A DNA stretch of 64,000 bases from NCBI GenBank assembly GCA_943328975.2, contig CALQCC020000002.1, forward strand, positions 160,794 to 224,793, read 5' to 3'. Positions 49,085 to 58,164 of the stretch are shown one piece after another. The notes beneath the pieces were generated by a model. The model saw nothing but the letters and a program-made list of their open reading frames with translations. It searched no databases and was not told the DNA's origin. The DNA comes from Bordetella parapertussis. Lineage in GTDB: Bacteria; Acidobacteriota; Terriglobia; Bryobacterales; Bryobacteraceae. How positions within the stretch are numbered: position 1 is the stretch's first letter; each line of letters begins with the position of its first letter. A program made the position numbers and the translations under genes.

Positions 49085-50029
49085 TTAAACTTCCTTGAAG
49101 TGGTACAGCTTGCGTGGGTTCTCGACCAGAATGCTCTTCAGCACGGCTGGATCTTTATGTGCGGCGGGCCAAATCCAGTGGTTCGCGATGTCGCCATCGT
49201 TGGGCATCTTGTTGGGCGGATTGCCGCGGCCCGTGACGATCACGGTGTTCATGTTCGGGCGCGGACGATCCGTCCCGCTGATGATGTTGCCCGGGAACGC
49301 CGCGATTAGCGCGTGCGCGAACGGCAGCACGATGCCCCAGTCTTCCGGGCGTGCGGAACGCGTGTAGCGATCCGGCGACGTGACCTTCCAGAAAATGTCG
49401 TTGCGGCTCGAGCCCATCGCCAGCAGCTTCTGGAAGTATTCGTTTTTCTCGACGGGGATATTCACGTCCGGACGCCCCATGTGGTCGATGATGACCGGCG
49501 TGGGGAGCGTACGGATCAGCGGCTCCATAATGTCGAAGTTCTGCGGCAGGAAGTAGAGGTCGGTGTGCCAGCCGAGCGGTTGAATCTTCGCCGCGACGCG
49601 TTGGATCACTTCCGGAGGCGTCGTCTCGCTGGCGATGTGCGGCAGGAACGCGAACCGTACGCCACGGATGCCGACATCGTGCATGCGCTTCAATTCGTCC
49701 ATGGAGACATCTTCGGTAACGCTCGCAACGCCCGCCGCGCGGCCTTCCATGTGTTCGCACGCATCCACGACGACGCGATTGTCTGTGCCATGGCAAGTCG
49801 CTTGCACTACGACGTAGCCGTAGAATCCGAGCTTGTCGCACAGGATGCTCTTCTGTTCCTGCCACGTCGCAGGGAACGGTTGATACTGCGCTTTCGCTGA
49901 CAACGGGAATTTATCGAAGGGTCCAATCACATGCATGTGCGCGTCGATCGCGCCTTCGGGCATGGTGAATTCTAGCGGGTGGGGGTGGTGATCTTGCTCT
50001 ACGTATGGGTCAATGCGAGGCTCAGCCAT
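49085..50029 (-). CDS. Amidohydrolase, 2-pyrone-4,6-dicarboxylate-lactonase (LigI)-like
   Basis: 314 residues. Amidohydrolase-2 fold: AIDAHMHVIGPFDKFPLS (metal His pair), VVVQATCHGTDNRVVVDAC, TPVIIDHMGRPDVN (His), and the C-terminal ISGTDRPRPNMNT (Asp). The order and motifs match LigI, which opens the pyrone in the protocatechuate 4,5-cleavage pathway. The other lig genes are absent from the window. Related dicarboxylate or lactone hydrolases are possible. Coupled to a CHMI-like gene. Confidence 0.78.
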   Translation of the reverse strand: MAEPRIDPYVEQDHHPHPLEFTMPEGAIDAHMHVIGPFDKFPLSAKAQYQPFPATWQEQKSILCDKLGFYGYVVVQATCHGTDNRVVVDACEHMEGRAAGVASVTEDVSMDELKRMHDVGIRGVRFAFLPHIASETTPPEVIQRVAAKIQPLGWHTDLYFLPQNFDIMEPLIRTLPTPVIIDHMGRPDVNIPVEKNEYFQKLLAMGSSRNDIFWKVTSPDRYTRSARPEDWGIVLPFAHALIAAFPGNIISGTDRPRPNMNTVIVTGRGNPPNKMPNDGDIANHWIWPAAHKDPAVLKSILVENPRKLYHFKEV

Positions 50030-50055
50030 TTCCTCTCATGATAACAACGGAGAGG

Positions 50056-51060
50056 TTAGCCGCCGATGGAATACATCGGTCGCGGGGGTGGCACGAACTT
50101 TTGCGTATTGATCTGGTGCCCCAGCCATTTCTGGCGCACGTTCTCGCGGATCGCTTCGGCTATCGATTCGTCCGAGCCGCCGTCGCGCAGCAATCCGCGC
50201 ACGTCGGTCTCATCCACGGCGAACAAGCAGTAGCGCAGTTTGCCATCGGACGTGAGGCGGATACGGTTGCAGTTCAAGCAGAACGGTTTGCTCACGCTGG
50301 CGATGAAGCCGACCTGCCCGATGCCGTCCTTGAAGCGAAACTCGGTGGCCGGAGCGCGCACGTCCGCATCCGGAATCGCTTCCAGCGGACCAATTTCGCG
50401 CGTCAGCATTTCGAGCATCGTGTCGGTGAGCAGGACCTTGTCCTTTTCCCAAATGCCCTGCGAATCGAGCGGCATGAACTCGATGTAGCGGATCTCAATC
50501 CCACGTTCGCGTCCGAAGCGCGCCAGCGGCACGATGTCCGCTTCGACCAGATTCTTCACCGCGACCGCATTGATCTTGATCGGACCGAATCCAATCTTCT
50601 GGGCGACGTCGATGCCTTCCATCACTTTGTCGAAATCGTCCCGGCGCGTGATGTGCAGGAACCGAGCCCGGTCCAGCGTATCCAGATGGACGTTCAATCG
50701 CCGCAGCCCGGCGTCGTAAAGTGCCTGCGCATGCTGGGCCAACAACACGCCATTGGTGGTCATGGCGATGTCTTCAATCCCCGGAATCGCGGCCAGCTTG
50801 CCGATCAACTTCGGGAGATCCTTGCGGACCAACGGTTCGCCACCGGTGATCCGCAGCTTCCGAATCCCCAAAGTGACCGCCACGCGCGCCACGCGCTCAA
50901 TTTCTTCAAAGCTCAGGATGTTCTCGCGAGCCTCAAACTTCACTCCCTCTTCCGGCATGCAGTAAAAGCAGCGGATGTTGCAGCGATCGGTCACGCTGAT
51001 GCGCAGGTTATTGTGCAGGCGTCCGAAGGTGTCGATGAGCGGCGTCACGGCTACTTCCAT
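50056..51060 (-). CDS. moaA: GTP 3',8-cyclase MoaA
   Basis: 334 residues. Radical-SAM CNIRCFYC (CxxxCxxC) near residue 28, GGEPLVRKDL, and the second cluster site FCLNCNRIRLTSDGKLRYC. C-terminal GG is present as in functional MoaA. Opens the purine ring of GTP with S-adenosylmethionine to begin molybdenum cofactor biosynthesis. No other moa genes adjoin. The cofactor is needed by the exported molybdenum enzyme at 33.9-37.6 kb. Confidence 0.95.
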   Translation of the reverse strand: MEVAVTPLIDTFGRLHNNLRISVTDRCNIRCFYCMPEEGVKFEARENILSFEEIERVARVAVTLGIRKLRITGGEPLVRKDLPKLIGKLAAIPGIEDIAMTTNGVLLAQHAQALYDAGLRRLNVHLDTLDRARFLHITRRDDFDKVMEGIDVAQKIGFGPIKINAVAVKNLVEADIVPLARFGRERGIEIRYIEFMPLDSQGIWEKDKVLLTDTMLEMLTREIGPLEAIPDADVRAPATEFRFKDGIGQVGFIASVSKPFCLNCNRIRLTSDGKLRYCLFAVDETDVRGLLRDGGSDESIAEAIRENVRQKWLGHQINTQKFVPPPRPMYSIGG

Positions 51061-51098
51061 TGTATGCCCCGCCGGGGCATCGTTAGTTAGAGACGCAA

Positions 51099-51134
51099 AA
51101 GCCGCCAGGAACGACTTCTCGTTCCTGGCGGCTT
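51099..51134 (-). terminator. Rho-independent terminator
   Basis: Perfect 16-bp inverted repeat (AAGCCGCCAGGAACGA / TCGTTCCTGGCGGCTT) with a 4-base loop. On the minus strand it is followed by a short T-run. It ends the transcript of the secreted-protein gene at 51163-51900 just before moaA begins at 51060. Confidence 0.85.
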
Positions 51135-51162
51135 GGCGTGAACTACTTTTGTGCTGCGTGAA

Positions 51163-51900
51163 CTACTGGCGCGGCTTGGAGTTCGCGTAGACTTCGATCT
51201 GCGCGACGTCGCCCCAGCCGCCAGGGCCGTGGCCGCTGCCGGCCAGCATGTCGGCGAAGCCGAATTCGTCGATGGAGGATAGGTCCGCCGTCGGCAGCGC
51301 GTTGCCGCTCGGGGCGACCTTCGCGGCGTTCAGACGCCACCAGCGGACTTCGCTGAAGTTCACTTCGCTGACCAGGAAGTCCGCGTTGGTGCCGATTTCG
51401 ACATTGCCGATCATCCACACGCCTTCAGACGTTTTCACGACGGGCCGCAGCTTGTGGAAGCCGCTGGTTTTCGCGTTGACGCGGACGCGGGCAGTGGCGG
51501 GGCTGAAGTCGCCGAACTTTGTCTTGTGGCTCAGCGTAAACATGGACGCGTTTTCGCAGACACCAGTCCAAGTGTGCGTGGGGTTGGCGTCGTTGTTATC
51601 GAAGCCGGTCATCAAGAGACCTTCCGGGCCGCCGCATCCGTAAACATGGAGTTCCAGGTCCGGGTTCTCGACGTTGGCTTGCGTCAGTTTCCCTTCGGCG
51701 CCGTTAGCGTTCTGTTTCCAGCCTTCTTTGAAGAACAAACCGGGCCGGGTCGGGGTTTGCTTCGCGGTACCGCCACCGCCACCCTTGGCTTTCGGCGCGC
51801 CCTTTTCTGCTCCTGCCGGGGCCTGGGCCACCAGCGAGGTTACCGCTCCAATGGCGATCAAAATGTTCAAAGTCAAAATCGTGGCAATACGTCGCGACAT
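51163..51900 (-). CDS. Secreted protein of unknown function
   Basis: 245 residues from ATG 51900; the frame is open upstream but without a family-like start. Signal peptide (MSRRIATILTLNILIAIGAV), a Lys/Gly-rich linker, then a beta-rich domain with Asp/Asn and Trp/Gly positions (CGGPEGLLMTGFDNNDANPT, WGDVAQIEVYANSKPR at the end). The pattern is reminiscent of DUF1080-type concanavalin-like domains, but I cannot confirm the family. It is monocistronic, with a strong terminator behind it. Confidence 0.65.
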   Translation of the reverse strand: MSRRIATILTLNILIAIGAVTSLVAQAPAGAEKGAPKAKGGGGGTAKQTPTRPGLFFKEGWKQNANGAEGKLTQANVENPDLELHVYGCGGPEGLLMTGFDNNDANPTHTWTGVCENASMFTLSHKTKFGDFSPATARVRVNAKTSGFHKLRPVVKTSEGVWMIGNVEIGTNADFLVSEVNFSEVRWWRLNAAKVAPSGNALPTADLSSIDEFGFADMLAGSGHGPGGWGDVAQIEVYANSKPRQ

Positions 51901-51972
51901 AATTTTAGGTCTCTCCTTAATGATGAGCTTCCGGAAGTATATCAAACGGTTCACTCGGCGGGGGCCGCGGGG

Positions 51973-52027
51973 TGTATACTAGGAATAGTTGAGTCGAAAC
52001 GCAGAGTGGGCGAAAGCCCACTTTTTT
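51973..52027 (+). promoter_or_regulatory. rimP leader: extended -10 and attenuator-like hairpin
   Basis: TGTATACT at 51973-51980 is an extended -10. About 25 bases on, AGTGGGC-GAAA-GCCCACT (52005-52022) forms a 7-bp stem with a GNRA-type tetraloop followed by a run of six T (52022-52027), 20 bases before the rimP start. This has the form of an intrinsic terminator within the leader. Similar hairpins precede rimP-nusA operons in other bacteria, where NusA level is auto-regulated; that role here is inference. Confidence 0.7.
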
Positions 52028-52047
52028 GTTTCTAGAGAGAGCAGATC

Positions 52048-52587
52048 ATGGCGGATCGAACCGCAGTTGTCGAACAAATACAGGCCATAGCCGAGCGCGT
52101 AGCGGCTAGCGAAGGTCTCGAGATCGTGGACGTCCAGTTGCTGGGCGGCGGCGGAACTCGTGTGCTCCGCGTCTTTATTGATAAGGCTCCGGGGGCAATC
52201 CAGAAACCTGTGGTCCTCGACGAAACGGTCGAAGGCGCCGGCGAACAAGCCGATGGAATCGGCGTCAGCCATGCCGATTGCGAAACGATGTCCCATCAAT
52301 TGGGCACGATTCTCGACATCGAAGACATTATTCCCGGGGGCAAGTACACGCTGGAAGTCAGTTCCCCTGGCGTGGAGCGCAAGCTCAGCCGTCCCCGCGA
52401 TTTTGAACGTTTCACTGGTCAGAAGGTCAAAGTAACCCTTCGCGAGCCGGTGGAACAAAAGAGTCATTGGGTGGGCACGATCAACAATTTCTCCGACGGC
52501 ATCATCACGCTGGAACCGACACCCGGCAAGACGATCCAGTTCCCGTTGGAACAAGTAGAAAAGGCCAACCTCAAGTTCGAGTGGTAA
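52048..52587 (+). CDS. rimP: Ribosome maturation factor RimP
   Basis: 179 residues. N-terminal RimP domain (LEIVDVQLLGGGGTRVLRVF with FIDK), the Cys/His-bearing VSHADCETMSHQLG region, then YTLEVSSPGVERKLSRPRDF and the C-terminal SH3-like domain. Assists 30S subunit assembly. It includes an insert around residues 60-75 (VEGAGEQADG). First gene of the rimP-nusA-infB operon. Confidence 0.95.
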   Translation: MADRTAVVEQIQAIAERVAASEGLEIVDVQLLGGGGTRVLRVFIDKAPGAIQKPVVLDETVEGAGEQADGIGVSHADCETMSHQLGTILDIEDIIPGGKYTLEVSSPGVERKLSRPRDFERFTGQKVKVTLREPVEQKSHWVGTINNFSDGIITLEPTPGKTIQFPLEQVEKANLKFEW

Positions 52588-52617
52588 CACCGAACTCTCG
52601 CTAACAGGAAAAATAAT

Positions 52618-54057
52618 ATGAGCAGCCTGGCACCGATATATCAGTCTATTGAGATCTTGTCCAAGGAAAAGGGCATCGATCCGAAGATCATTCTGGAAGC
52701 CGTTAAAGACGCGATGCTGGTCGCGGCGCGCAAACATTTCCATACCGAAGAGAACCTCGCTGCGGATATCGATGCCACCAGCGGCGCCATCGTGATCTAC
52801 GGCGTGAAGACGGTGGTCGAGAACGTCGAAGAACCGAAGACGCAGATCTCGCTCGACGAAGCACGCAAGTACAGCGCTGAAGCCGAAATCGGTAGCGAGG
52901 TCCGTTTCCCCAAGCCGACTGACGTGTTGGGTCGCATCTCGGCGCAGACAGCCAAGCAAGTGATCCTGCAAAAGGTCCGCGAGGCTGAGCGCGAAAACGT
53001 GTTCTCGGAATTTTCCAACCGCGTCGGCGAAATGGTCACCTGCGTGATCAAGCGCATCGAAGGTCCCGACCTGGTCGCGGACATGGGCAAGACGGAAGCT
53101 CGCATTCTGCGCAAGGAGCAGTCCAAGCTGGAAAGCTTCAGCGTGGGCGATCGCGTTCGCTGCGTCATCAAAGCTGTAGAGAAGACCGGCAAGAACGCCG
53201 GCGTAATTCTTTCCCGCGCTGCGCCGGAGTTGGTGATGCGCCTGTTTGAACAGGAAGTCCCCGAAATCTACGACAGCACCATCATCATCAAAGGTTGTGC
53301 TCGCGAGGCTGGTGAGCGTACCAAGATCGCTGTAAGCAGCCGCGATCGCGACGTGGATAGCGTCGGCGCTTGTGTGGGCATGAAGGGCATGCGCGTGCAG
53401 TCGATCATTCGCGAATTGCGCGGTGAGAAGATCGACATCATCGAATACAGCGACGATCCGGTCGTTTTCGCGACGCACGCGTTGAGCCCCGCGAAGATCT
53501 CGCGCGTCACGGTCGTCGATCCACTGGGCCACCACATGGAAGTCATCGTGGATGACACCCAGCTTTCGCTCGCCATCGGCAAGAAGGGCCAGAACGTTCG
53601 CCTCGCGGCGAAGTTACTCGGATGGCGCATCGATATTAAGAGCGAAGAAGAGAAGCGGCAGGAAGTGGAATCGCAGATGTCCGCGATGGTTGTCCCCGGT
53701 GCGCCTGTTTCCGTCTTAATCGACAACGGCATTCCTGAACCGCTCATCGAAGTATTGATGGCCGCCGGTATTACCACCGTGGAGCAACTTGGCGCGATGA
53801 CGCCGGAGCAATTGCAGGAAGTCCCTGGGATTGAGCCCGATGGTACGGAACCCAGCAAAGTAGAAACCATCCAAAACGCGGTAGTGGCCTATTACGGCCA
53901 GTTTGAAACCGAACAAGCCGAGGTCGCCTCGGCCCCCGCGTCCTCCGAAGAGCCGGTTGCGGCTACCGAAGAAGCGCTGGAACAGCAATCTGTTACGATA
54001 GAAACTCAGGATTCTTCGCAAGGCGCGGAAGCGCCCGAAGCGGAAAAGGGAGAATAA
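52618..54057 (+). CDS. nusA: Transcription termination/antitermination protein NusA
   Basis: 479 residues. N-terminal RNA-polymerase-binding domain ([19 protein letters not shown]), S1 domain (about 134-200), KH domains with [20 protein letters not shown] and [20 protein letters not shown], then an HhH-type C-terminal segment ([20 protein letters not shown]) and an acidic Glu-rich tail. The second acidic repeat of E. coli NusA is lacking. RNA polymerase pausing and antitermination factor; follows rimP by 30 bases. Confidence 0.97.
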   Translation: MSSLAPIYQSIEILSKEKGIDPKIILEAVKDAMLVAARKHFHTEENLAADIDATSGAIVIYGVKTVVENVEEPKTQISLDEARKYSAEAEIGSEVRFPKPTDVLGRISAQTAKQVILQKVREAERENVFSEFSNRVGEMVTCVIKRIEGPDLVADMGKTEARILRKEQSKLESFSVGDRVRCVIKAVEKTGKNAGVILSRAAPELVMRLFEQEVPEIYDSTIIIKGCAREAGERTKIAVSSRDRDVDSVGACVGMKGMRVQSIIRELRGEKIDIIEYSDDPVVFATHALSPAKISRVTVVDPLGHHMEVIVDDTQLSLAIGKKGQNVRLAAKLLGWRIDIKSEEEKRQEVESQMSAMVVPGAPVSVLIDNGIPEPLIEVLMAAGITTVEQLGAMTPEQLQEVPGIEPDGTEPSKVETIQNAVVAYYGQFETEQAEVASAPASSEEPVAATEEALEQQSVTIETQDSSQGAEAPEAEKGE

Positions 54058-54115
54058 CAAAAATTCGCTTGTCGTTCCGGCTGTTGGAGCCGGTTGTTGA
54101 GCAGCGATTTCCGTT

Positions 54116-57100
54116 ATGAGTAAGATCCGAATCAATGAGCTGGCAAGGGAGCTCGAGGTGAAGACATCTTTCATTCTCGAACTATTACCCGAGTTGGGCA
54201 TAAACGAAAAAAAGACCCACTCGAGCTCGCTCGACGAAGATCACGCGCTGACTGTTCGCCGGCACTTCGCGACGGGTGCAGCTCTTCCCAAGCAGCGTGA
54301 GGCTGCCGAAGATTCCTCCAAGCCGCATGTCACCGCTCGCGTGGAAGCGCCAGTGTCGGCACCGCATCCGGCTGTCGAGGTCACCTCGCCGAAATCCGAA
54401 CCCGAGAAAAAAGATGCAGCCGGGAAGGAAGCGGGTGACGAACCTGCCCCCGCGCCTCGGGCTGCGCAACCGTTACGTCCACCTTTATTGAGCGGATCTC
54501 CGCTGGTGCCCCCGGTTGCTCCGCGTGGCATTCCGATCCCTGCGCGTCCGTCGCCGCCGCCGCCCAAGCCTGGTCAGATTCTATCTGGTCCGCGTCAGCC
54601 GCTGCCCGCGCCGGTTAACTTGGCTCCGGTTCCTTCGGCTCCGTCGCCCGCGCCTGCTCCTCCGGTCGCCGCACCTGCGCCTGCGGTAACCGCCGCGCCC
54701 GAAGCGCCCACTCCCGGCGCGCCGCGCGCTGTTGTTCACCCGACGCCCCCGCCCAGTATCTCTGTTCCTAGTAGGCCTGCGGTGCCCAGCAGGCCCATGG
54801 CGCCTCCCGTCAGGTCGATGGCTCCCAGCATGCCCGCGCCACCGCGTCCTCCTGTGCTACGGCCGCCGCAGGCAACGATCGCCCCTGGACCCAGCGGTCC
54901 GGGTGCGCCAGGACCCGGCAGCCCGTTGCGTCCGCCCTCCAGGCCGACCCCCTCTGGGCAGTATTTGGCCGGACAACCCGCCGCGCGCCCCATTGTGCCG
55001 CCGCGGCCGGACCTCGTCGCAAAACTGACCCGTCCTCCGATGCCCGCTCCCGCTACGCCTGGACTTCCGCGTCCTGGTGCGCCAGCGCGACCGGCCAGCC
55101 CGGTGCCCGGTCAACCGATTTATCGTGGTACTGTCCGTCCCGGACAGCCGATCATGCGTCCCGGCAGCCCGAGTGGTCCTGGTGGTTACCCGCGCCCCGG
55201 TGGTCCCGGTATGCGTGGACCTGGTGGGCCCGGTGGTCCTGGTGGCATGCGCGGTCGTCCGATGCACCCCACTTCGGAACCGGCTCCGATGTTGCCCGCC
55301 GATCCAGGCCGTCGTCATGCGACCAAACCCGGTACCAGCCAGCATGGTGCTCGCCGGCGTGATGTCGACAGTAACGAAGGGCGTCTCCGCCCACAGGCAC
55401 GTCGCACACAGGAATTCGTTCCGCCCGACGTCGACCGTGAAATTACGATTGCCGAAGGTGTCACCGTCAAGGAGCTTTCCGAGAAACTCGGGATCAAGGC
55501 GAACCTATTGGTGAAGCGCCTGGTGGATCGCAAGATCTACGCCACCATCAACCAAACGATGGACGTGAAGTTGGCCGAAGAATTGGCGCGCGATTTCGGC
55601 GCGTCCACCAACCGGCTCAGCTACGAAGAAGAAACCACGCACGAAATTCAGCAGACCGAAGTAGAAGTGGATCGTGAAAAGCGGCCGCCCGTTGTTACCA
55701 TTATGGGCCACGTCGATCACGGTAAAACGTCGCTGCTGGACGCCATCCGTTCCGCCAACGTTGCGGGCCGCGAAGCCGGCGGCATCACCCAACACATCGG
55801 CGCGTATCACGTCGAAAAGAACGGCCAGATGATAACGTTTATCGATACACCTGGTCACGAAGCCTTCACCCGCATGCGTTCTCGCGGAGCCAAGGTTACC
55901 GACATCGTGATTCTTGTGGTCGCGGCCGACGACGGCGTCATGCCGCAAACCATCGAAGCCATTGATCACGCCAAGGCCGCTGGTGTCCCGATCATTGTTG
56001 CGATCAACAAGATCGATAAACCGGACGCACAGCCGGAGCGTATCAAGCAACAACTTGCTGATCGTGGACTCCTAGCCGAAGATTGGGGCGGCGACACCGT
56101 CATGGTGCCGGTTTCCGCCAAGGCCAAATTAAATCTTGACGGCCTGCTCGAAATGATTCTCCTAGTCGCGGAAATGCAGAACCTCCGCGCTAACGCTTCC
56201 CGTCCCGGTATGGGCAACGTGCTCGAAGCGAAACTCGACCGTTCTCGTGGTCCCGTGGCCACCGTCCTGGTCCGCAACGGTTCGCTCCACGTGGGCGACC
56301 ACTTCATTTGCGGTTCGGTGTTCGGAAAGGTCCGCGCGCTGTTCGATGACCAAGGCGAGAGCGTCCGCGAAGTTGGACCTTCCATGCCCGTCGAAGTTCT
56401 GGGTCTGGACTCGGTCCCCGAAGTGGGCGACACGTTCCAGGCGGTGACCGATACCGCTAAGGCCAAACAAATCGTAATCTATCGCGAAGCGAAAGCCCGC
56501 GAGGTCGCCATGTCGAAGAACAATCGCATGACGCTCGACCAGCTGCACGCGCAGATGAAAGAGGGCGAGGTTAAGGAACTCAACATCATCCTCAAGACCG
56601 ACGTAGGCGGCACCGCCGAGGTGTTGGCCGATACGCTGCAGAAGCTCTCCACCGACAAGGTGAAGATCCGTGTTCTGCGAGCCGGCGTCGGTGCCATCAC
56701 TGAGAGCGACGTATTGCTTGCGACCACGTCCAACGCCATTATCATCGGCTTCAACGTGCGTCCGGAACGCAACGCGCAAGTGATCGCCGAGCGTGAAAAG
56801 GTGGACATCCGCCTGCACACGATCATCTACGAACTTGCCGACGAAATGAAGAAGGCGATGACGGGGATGCTCGATCCGGTCTTCAAGGAAGTCTACAAGG
56901 GCCGCGCCGAAGTCCGCGACGTCTTCCGTATCACCAAGGTCGGCGTTGTCGCCGGCTGTATGGTCAACGACGGCGTCATCACGCGTAACTCGCAGGTTCG
57001 CCTGCTGCGTGACAACATCGTGGTCCACACCGGCAAGGTCGAAGGCCTGCGCCGCTTCAAGAATGACGCGAGCGAAGTCAAAGCCGGCTTTGAATGCGGC

Positions 57101-57190
57101 ATCTCGATCGCGAATTACAGCGACATCAAACCTGGCGACATTATCGAAGCGTTCGTCACCGAACGCGACGATTCCGCAGCCGTAGCCTAA
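54116..57190 (+). CDS. infB: Translation initiation factor IF-2
   Basis: 1024 residues. An N-terminal IF2_N-type helix (MSKIRINELARELEVK) is followed by an Ala/Pro-rich, then Pro/Gly/Arg-rich, linker of about 340 residues (roughly 60-420), including short Gly-Pro-Gly runs near 360-380. A second IF2_N (VTVKELSEKLGIKANLLVKR) and the GTPase core with GHVDHGKT near residue 529, DTPGHEAF, NKID, and C-terminal domains follow. Brings initiator tRNA to the 30S. Its linker is longer and more Pro-rich than in most relatives. Confidence 0.98.
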   Translation: MSKIRINELARELEVKTSFILELLPELGINEKKTHSSSLDEDHALTVRRHFATGAALPKQREAAEDSSKPHVTARVEAPVSAPHPAVEVTSPKSEPEKKDAAGKEAGDEPAPAPRAAQPLRPPLLSGSPLVPPVAPRGIPIPARPSPPPPKPGQILSGPRQPLPAPVNLAPVPSAPSPAPAPPVAAPAPAVTAAPEAPTPGAPRAVVHPTPPPSISVPSRPAVPSRPMAPPVRSMAPSMPAPPRPPVLRPPQATIAPGPSGPGAPGPGSPLRPPSRPTPSGQYLAGQPAARPIVPPRPDLVAKLTRPPMPAPATPGLPRPGAPARPASPVPGQPIYRGTVRPGQPIMRPGSPSGPGGYPRPGGPGMRGPGGPGGPGGMRGRPMHPTSEPAPMLPADPGRRHATKPGTSQHGARRRDVDSNEGRLRPQARRTQEFVPPDVDREITIAEGVTVKELSEKLGIKANLLVKRLVDRKIYATINQTMDVKLAEELARDFGASTNRLSYEEETTHEIQQTEVEVDREKRPPVVTIMGHVDHGKTSLLDAIRSANVAGREAGGITQHIGAYHVEKNGQMITFIDTPGHEAFTRMRSRGAKVTDIVILVVAADDGVMPQTIEAIDHAKAAGVPIIVAINKIDKPDAQPERIKQQLADRGLLAEDWGGDTVMVPVSAKAKLNLDGLLEMILLVAEMQNLRANASRPGMGNVLEAKLDRSRGPVATVLVRNGSLHVGDHFICGSVFGKVRALFDDQGESVREVGPSMPVEVLGLDSVPEVGDTFQAVTDTAKAKQIVIYREAKAREVAMSKNNRMTLDQLHAQMKEGEVKELNIILKTDVGGTAEVLADTLQKLSTDKVKIRVLRAGVGAITESDVLLATTSNAIIIGFNVRPERNAQVIAEREKVDIRLHTIIYELADEMKKAMTGMLDPVFKEVYKGRAEVRDVFRITKVGVVAGCMVNDGVITRNSQVRLLRDNIVVHTGKVEGLRRFKNDASEVKAGFECGISIANYSDIKPGDIIEAFVTERDDSAAVA

Positions 57191-57193
57191 ACC

Positions 57194-57487
57194 GTGTCAG
57201 GGCCAGTTATCGGCGTTATTAGGTTCGAGCTGGCCCTGAACGATTCTCATTCCCTCAAAGATAAACGTCACTGGGTCAAAGGCCTGAAGGATCGTCTGCG
57301 CTCGCGCTGCAACGTGGCGGTCGCTGAGATCGACTATCAGGAGACCTGGCAACGCGGCCTCATTGCGGCTGTTACGGTGTCCGCGGATCGCGCTTATGCG
57401 GAAAAGGTCCTGCAAGCCGCGGAGCACGAGGCGGCGGCATTGCTAGGGCCGCTGCTGGTCGGCGTTACTGTGGAGTGGTTGACCTAA
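57194..57487 (+). CDS. DUF503 (YlxP-like) protein
   Basis: 97 residues from GTG 57194, 3 bases after the infB stop. Pattern IGVIRFELALNDSHSLKDKR and VAVAEIDYQETWQRGLIAAV with LEHEAA-type helix. DUF503 is a small ferredoxin-like fold often encoded between infB and rbfA. Here rbfA does not follow directly; the next gene is an unrelated unknown gene, so the usual operon appears interrupted. Confidence 0.93.
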   Translation: MSGPVIGVIRFELALNDSHSLKDKRHWVKGLKDRLRSRCNVAVAEIDYQETWQRGLIAAVTVSADRAYAEKVLQAAEHEAAALLGPLLVGVTVEWLT

Positions 57488-57589
57488 CTATCCTCTTTCG
57501 GGATGCCCGTTTGATATTCTTCCCTGGAGAACCTCAAATCGTTGATCGGAAGACATTGGGTGCTGGGATCGTGTCTAGCACTGGCTGAT

Positions 57590-58102
57590 ATGTTTGCAAA
57601 GAGAATTGAAGCTTGGGAAGTCGTAAAGTCGGTGGGATATTGCACGCTTGATGAAGGTCATCTGCTTGCGCCGATTTCGTCATTTCCCTATGAGAGCCCA
57701 GCGAACTTGCAGCTCATGGGTCAAATCGTGTCAACCCTGCGAGAGAACGGTTACACCGTCGGTGATGCCATTCCTCCGCAAGGCAAATGCCTTATGGCAA
57801 CGGCGAAACTTACGGTCGCGAACACGACCCTTAATCTCGGCGTATTTGTCGAGTCCCGGAAGGCTGGCAAGGCGCATGCCTGCATTTGGACGGAGCCCAG
57901 GCTCGTTCGACGATTCCTCTCAGTAAGGCGAGTGCCGGTTGACGAAGAAAGCATCCGGGAATGGGCGTCGGTGCGTAAACTGATAGGCTCAATCCTGCTA
58001 AAGCGATTCAGCGGCAGCGATCTCGCATGGAGTAGTATCACTGACGCGCGGGAGGATACTATCCGCAAACTTAAAGAAAAACATTCGTCGTGGTTTCAGT
58101 AG
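57590..58102 (+). CDS. Protein of unknown function
   Basis: 170 residues from ATG 57590; an in-frame TTG at 57542 would add 16 residues. No signal peptide or membrane segment. It has a basic, slightly amphipathic centre (VVKSVGYCTLDEGHLLAP) and a C-terminal helical part (REDTIRKLKEKHSSWFQ). No family recognised. Base composition is visibly more AT-rich than the infB-DUF503 genes before it. It sits where rbfA would be expected. Confidence 0.5.
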   Translation: MFAKRIEAWEVVKSVGYCTLDEGHLLAPISSFPYESPANLQLMGQIVSTLRENGYTVGDAIPPQGKCLMATAKLTVANTTLNLGVFVESRKAGKAHACIWTEPRLVRRFLSVRRVPVDEESIREWASVRKLIGSILLKRFSGSDLAWSSITDAREDTIRKLKEKHSSWFQ

Positions 58103-58164
58103 TTAACCGTTCTCGCGCATCGGCTACTCGCTCGATTAACTGCACTCGCCACCAGCGTAGTCCG

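Noticed and set aside
51979..53535. 518-codon minus-strand frame opposite rimP and nusA
   Set aside because: Long antisense frame produced by GC-rich codon bias; its Asp/His/Phe-rich translation matches no family, and both plus-strand genes are unambiguous.
54480..55280. Apparent DNA repeats (CCG/GGT-rich)
   Set aside because: They are the coding reflection of the Pro/Gly linker of IF-2, not tandem repeats or a CRISPR array.
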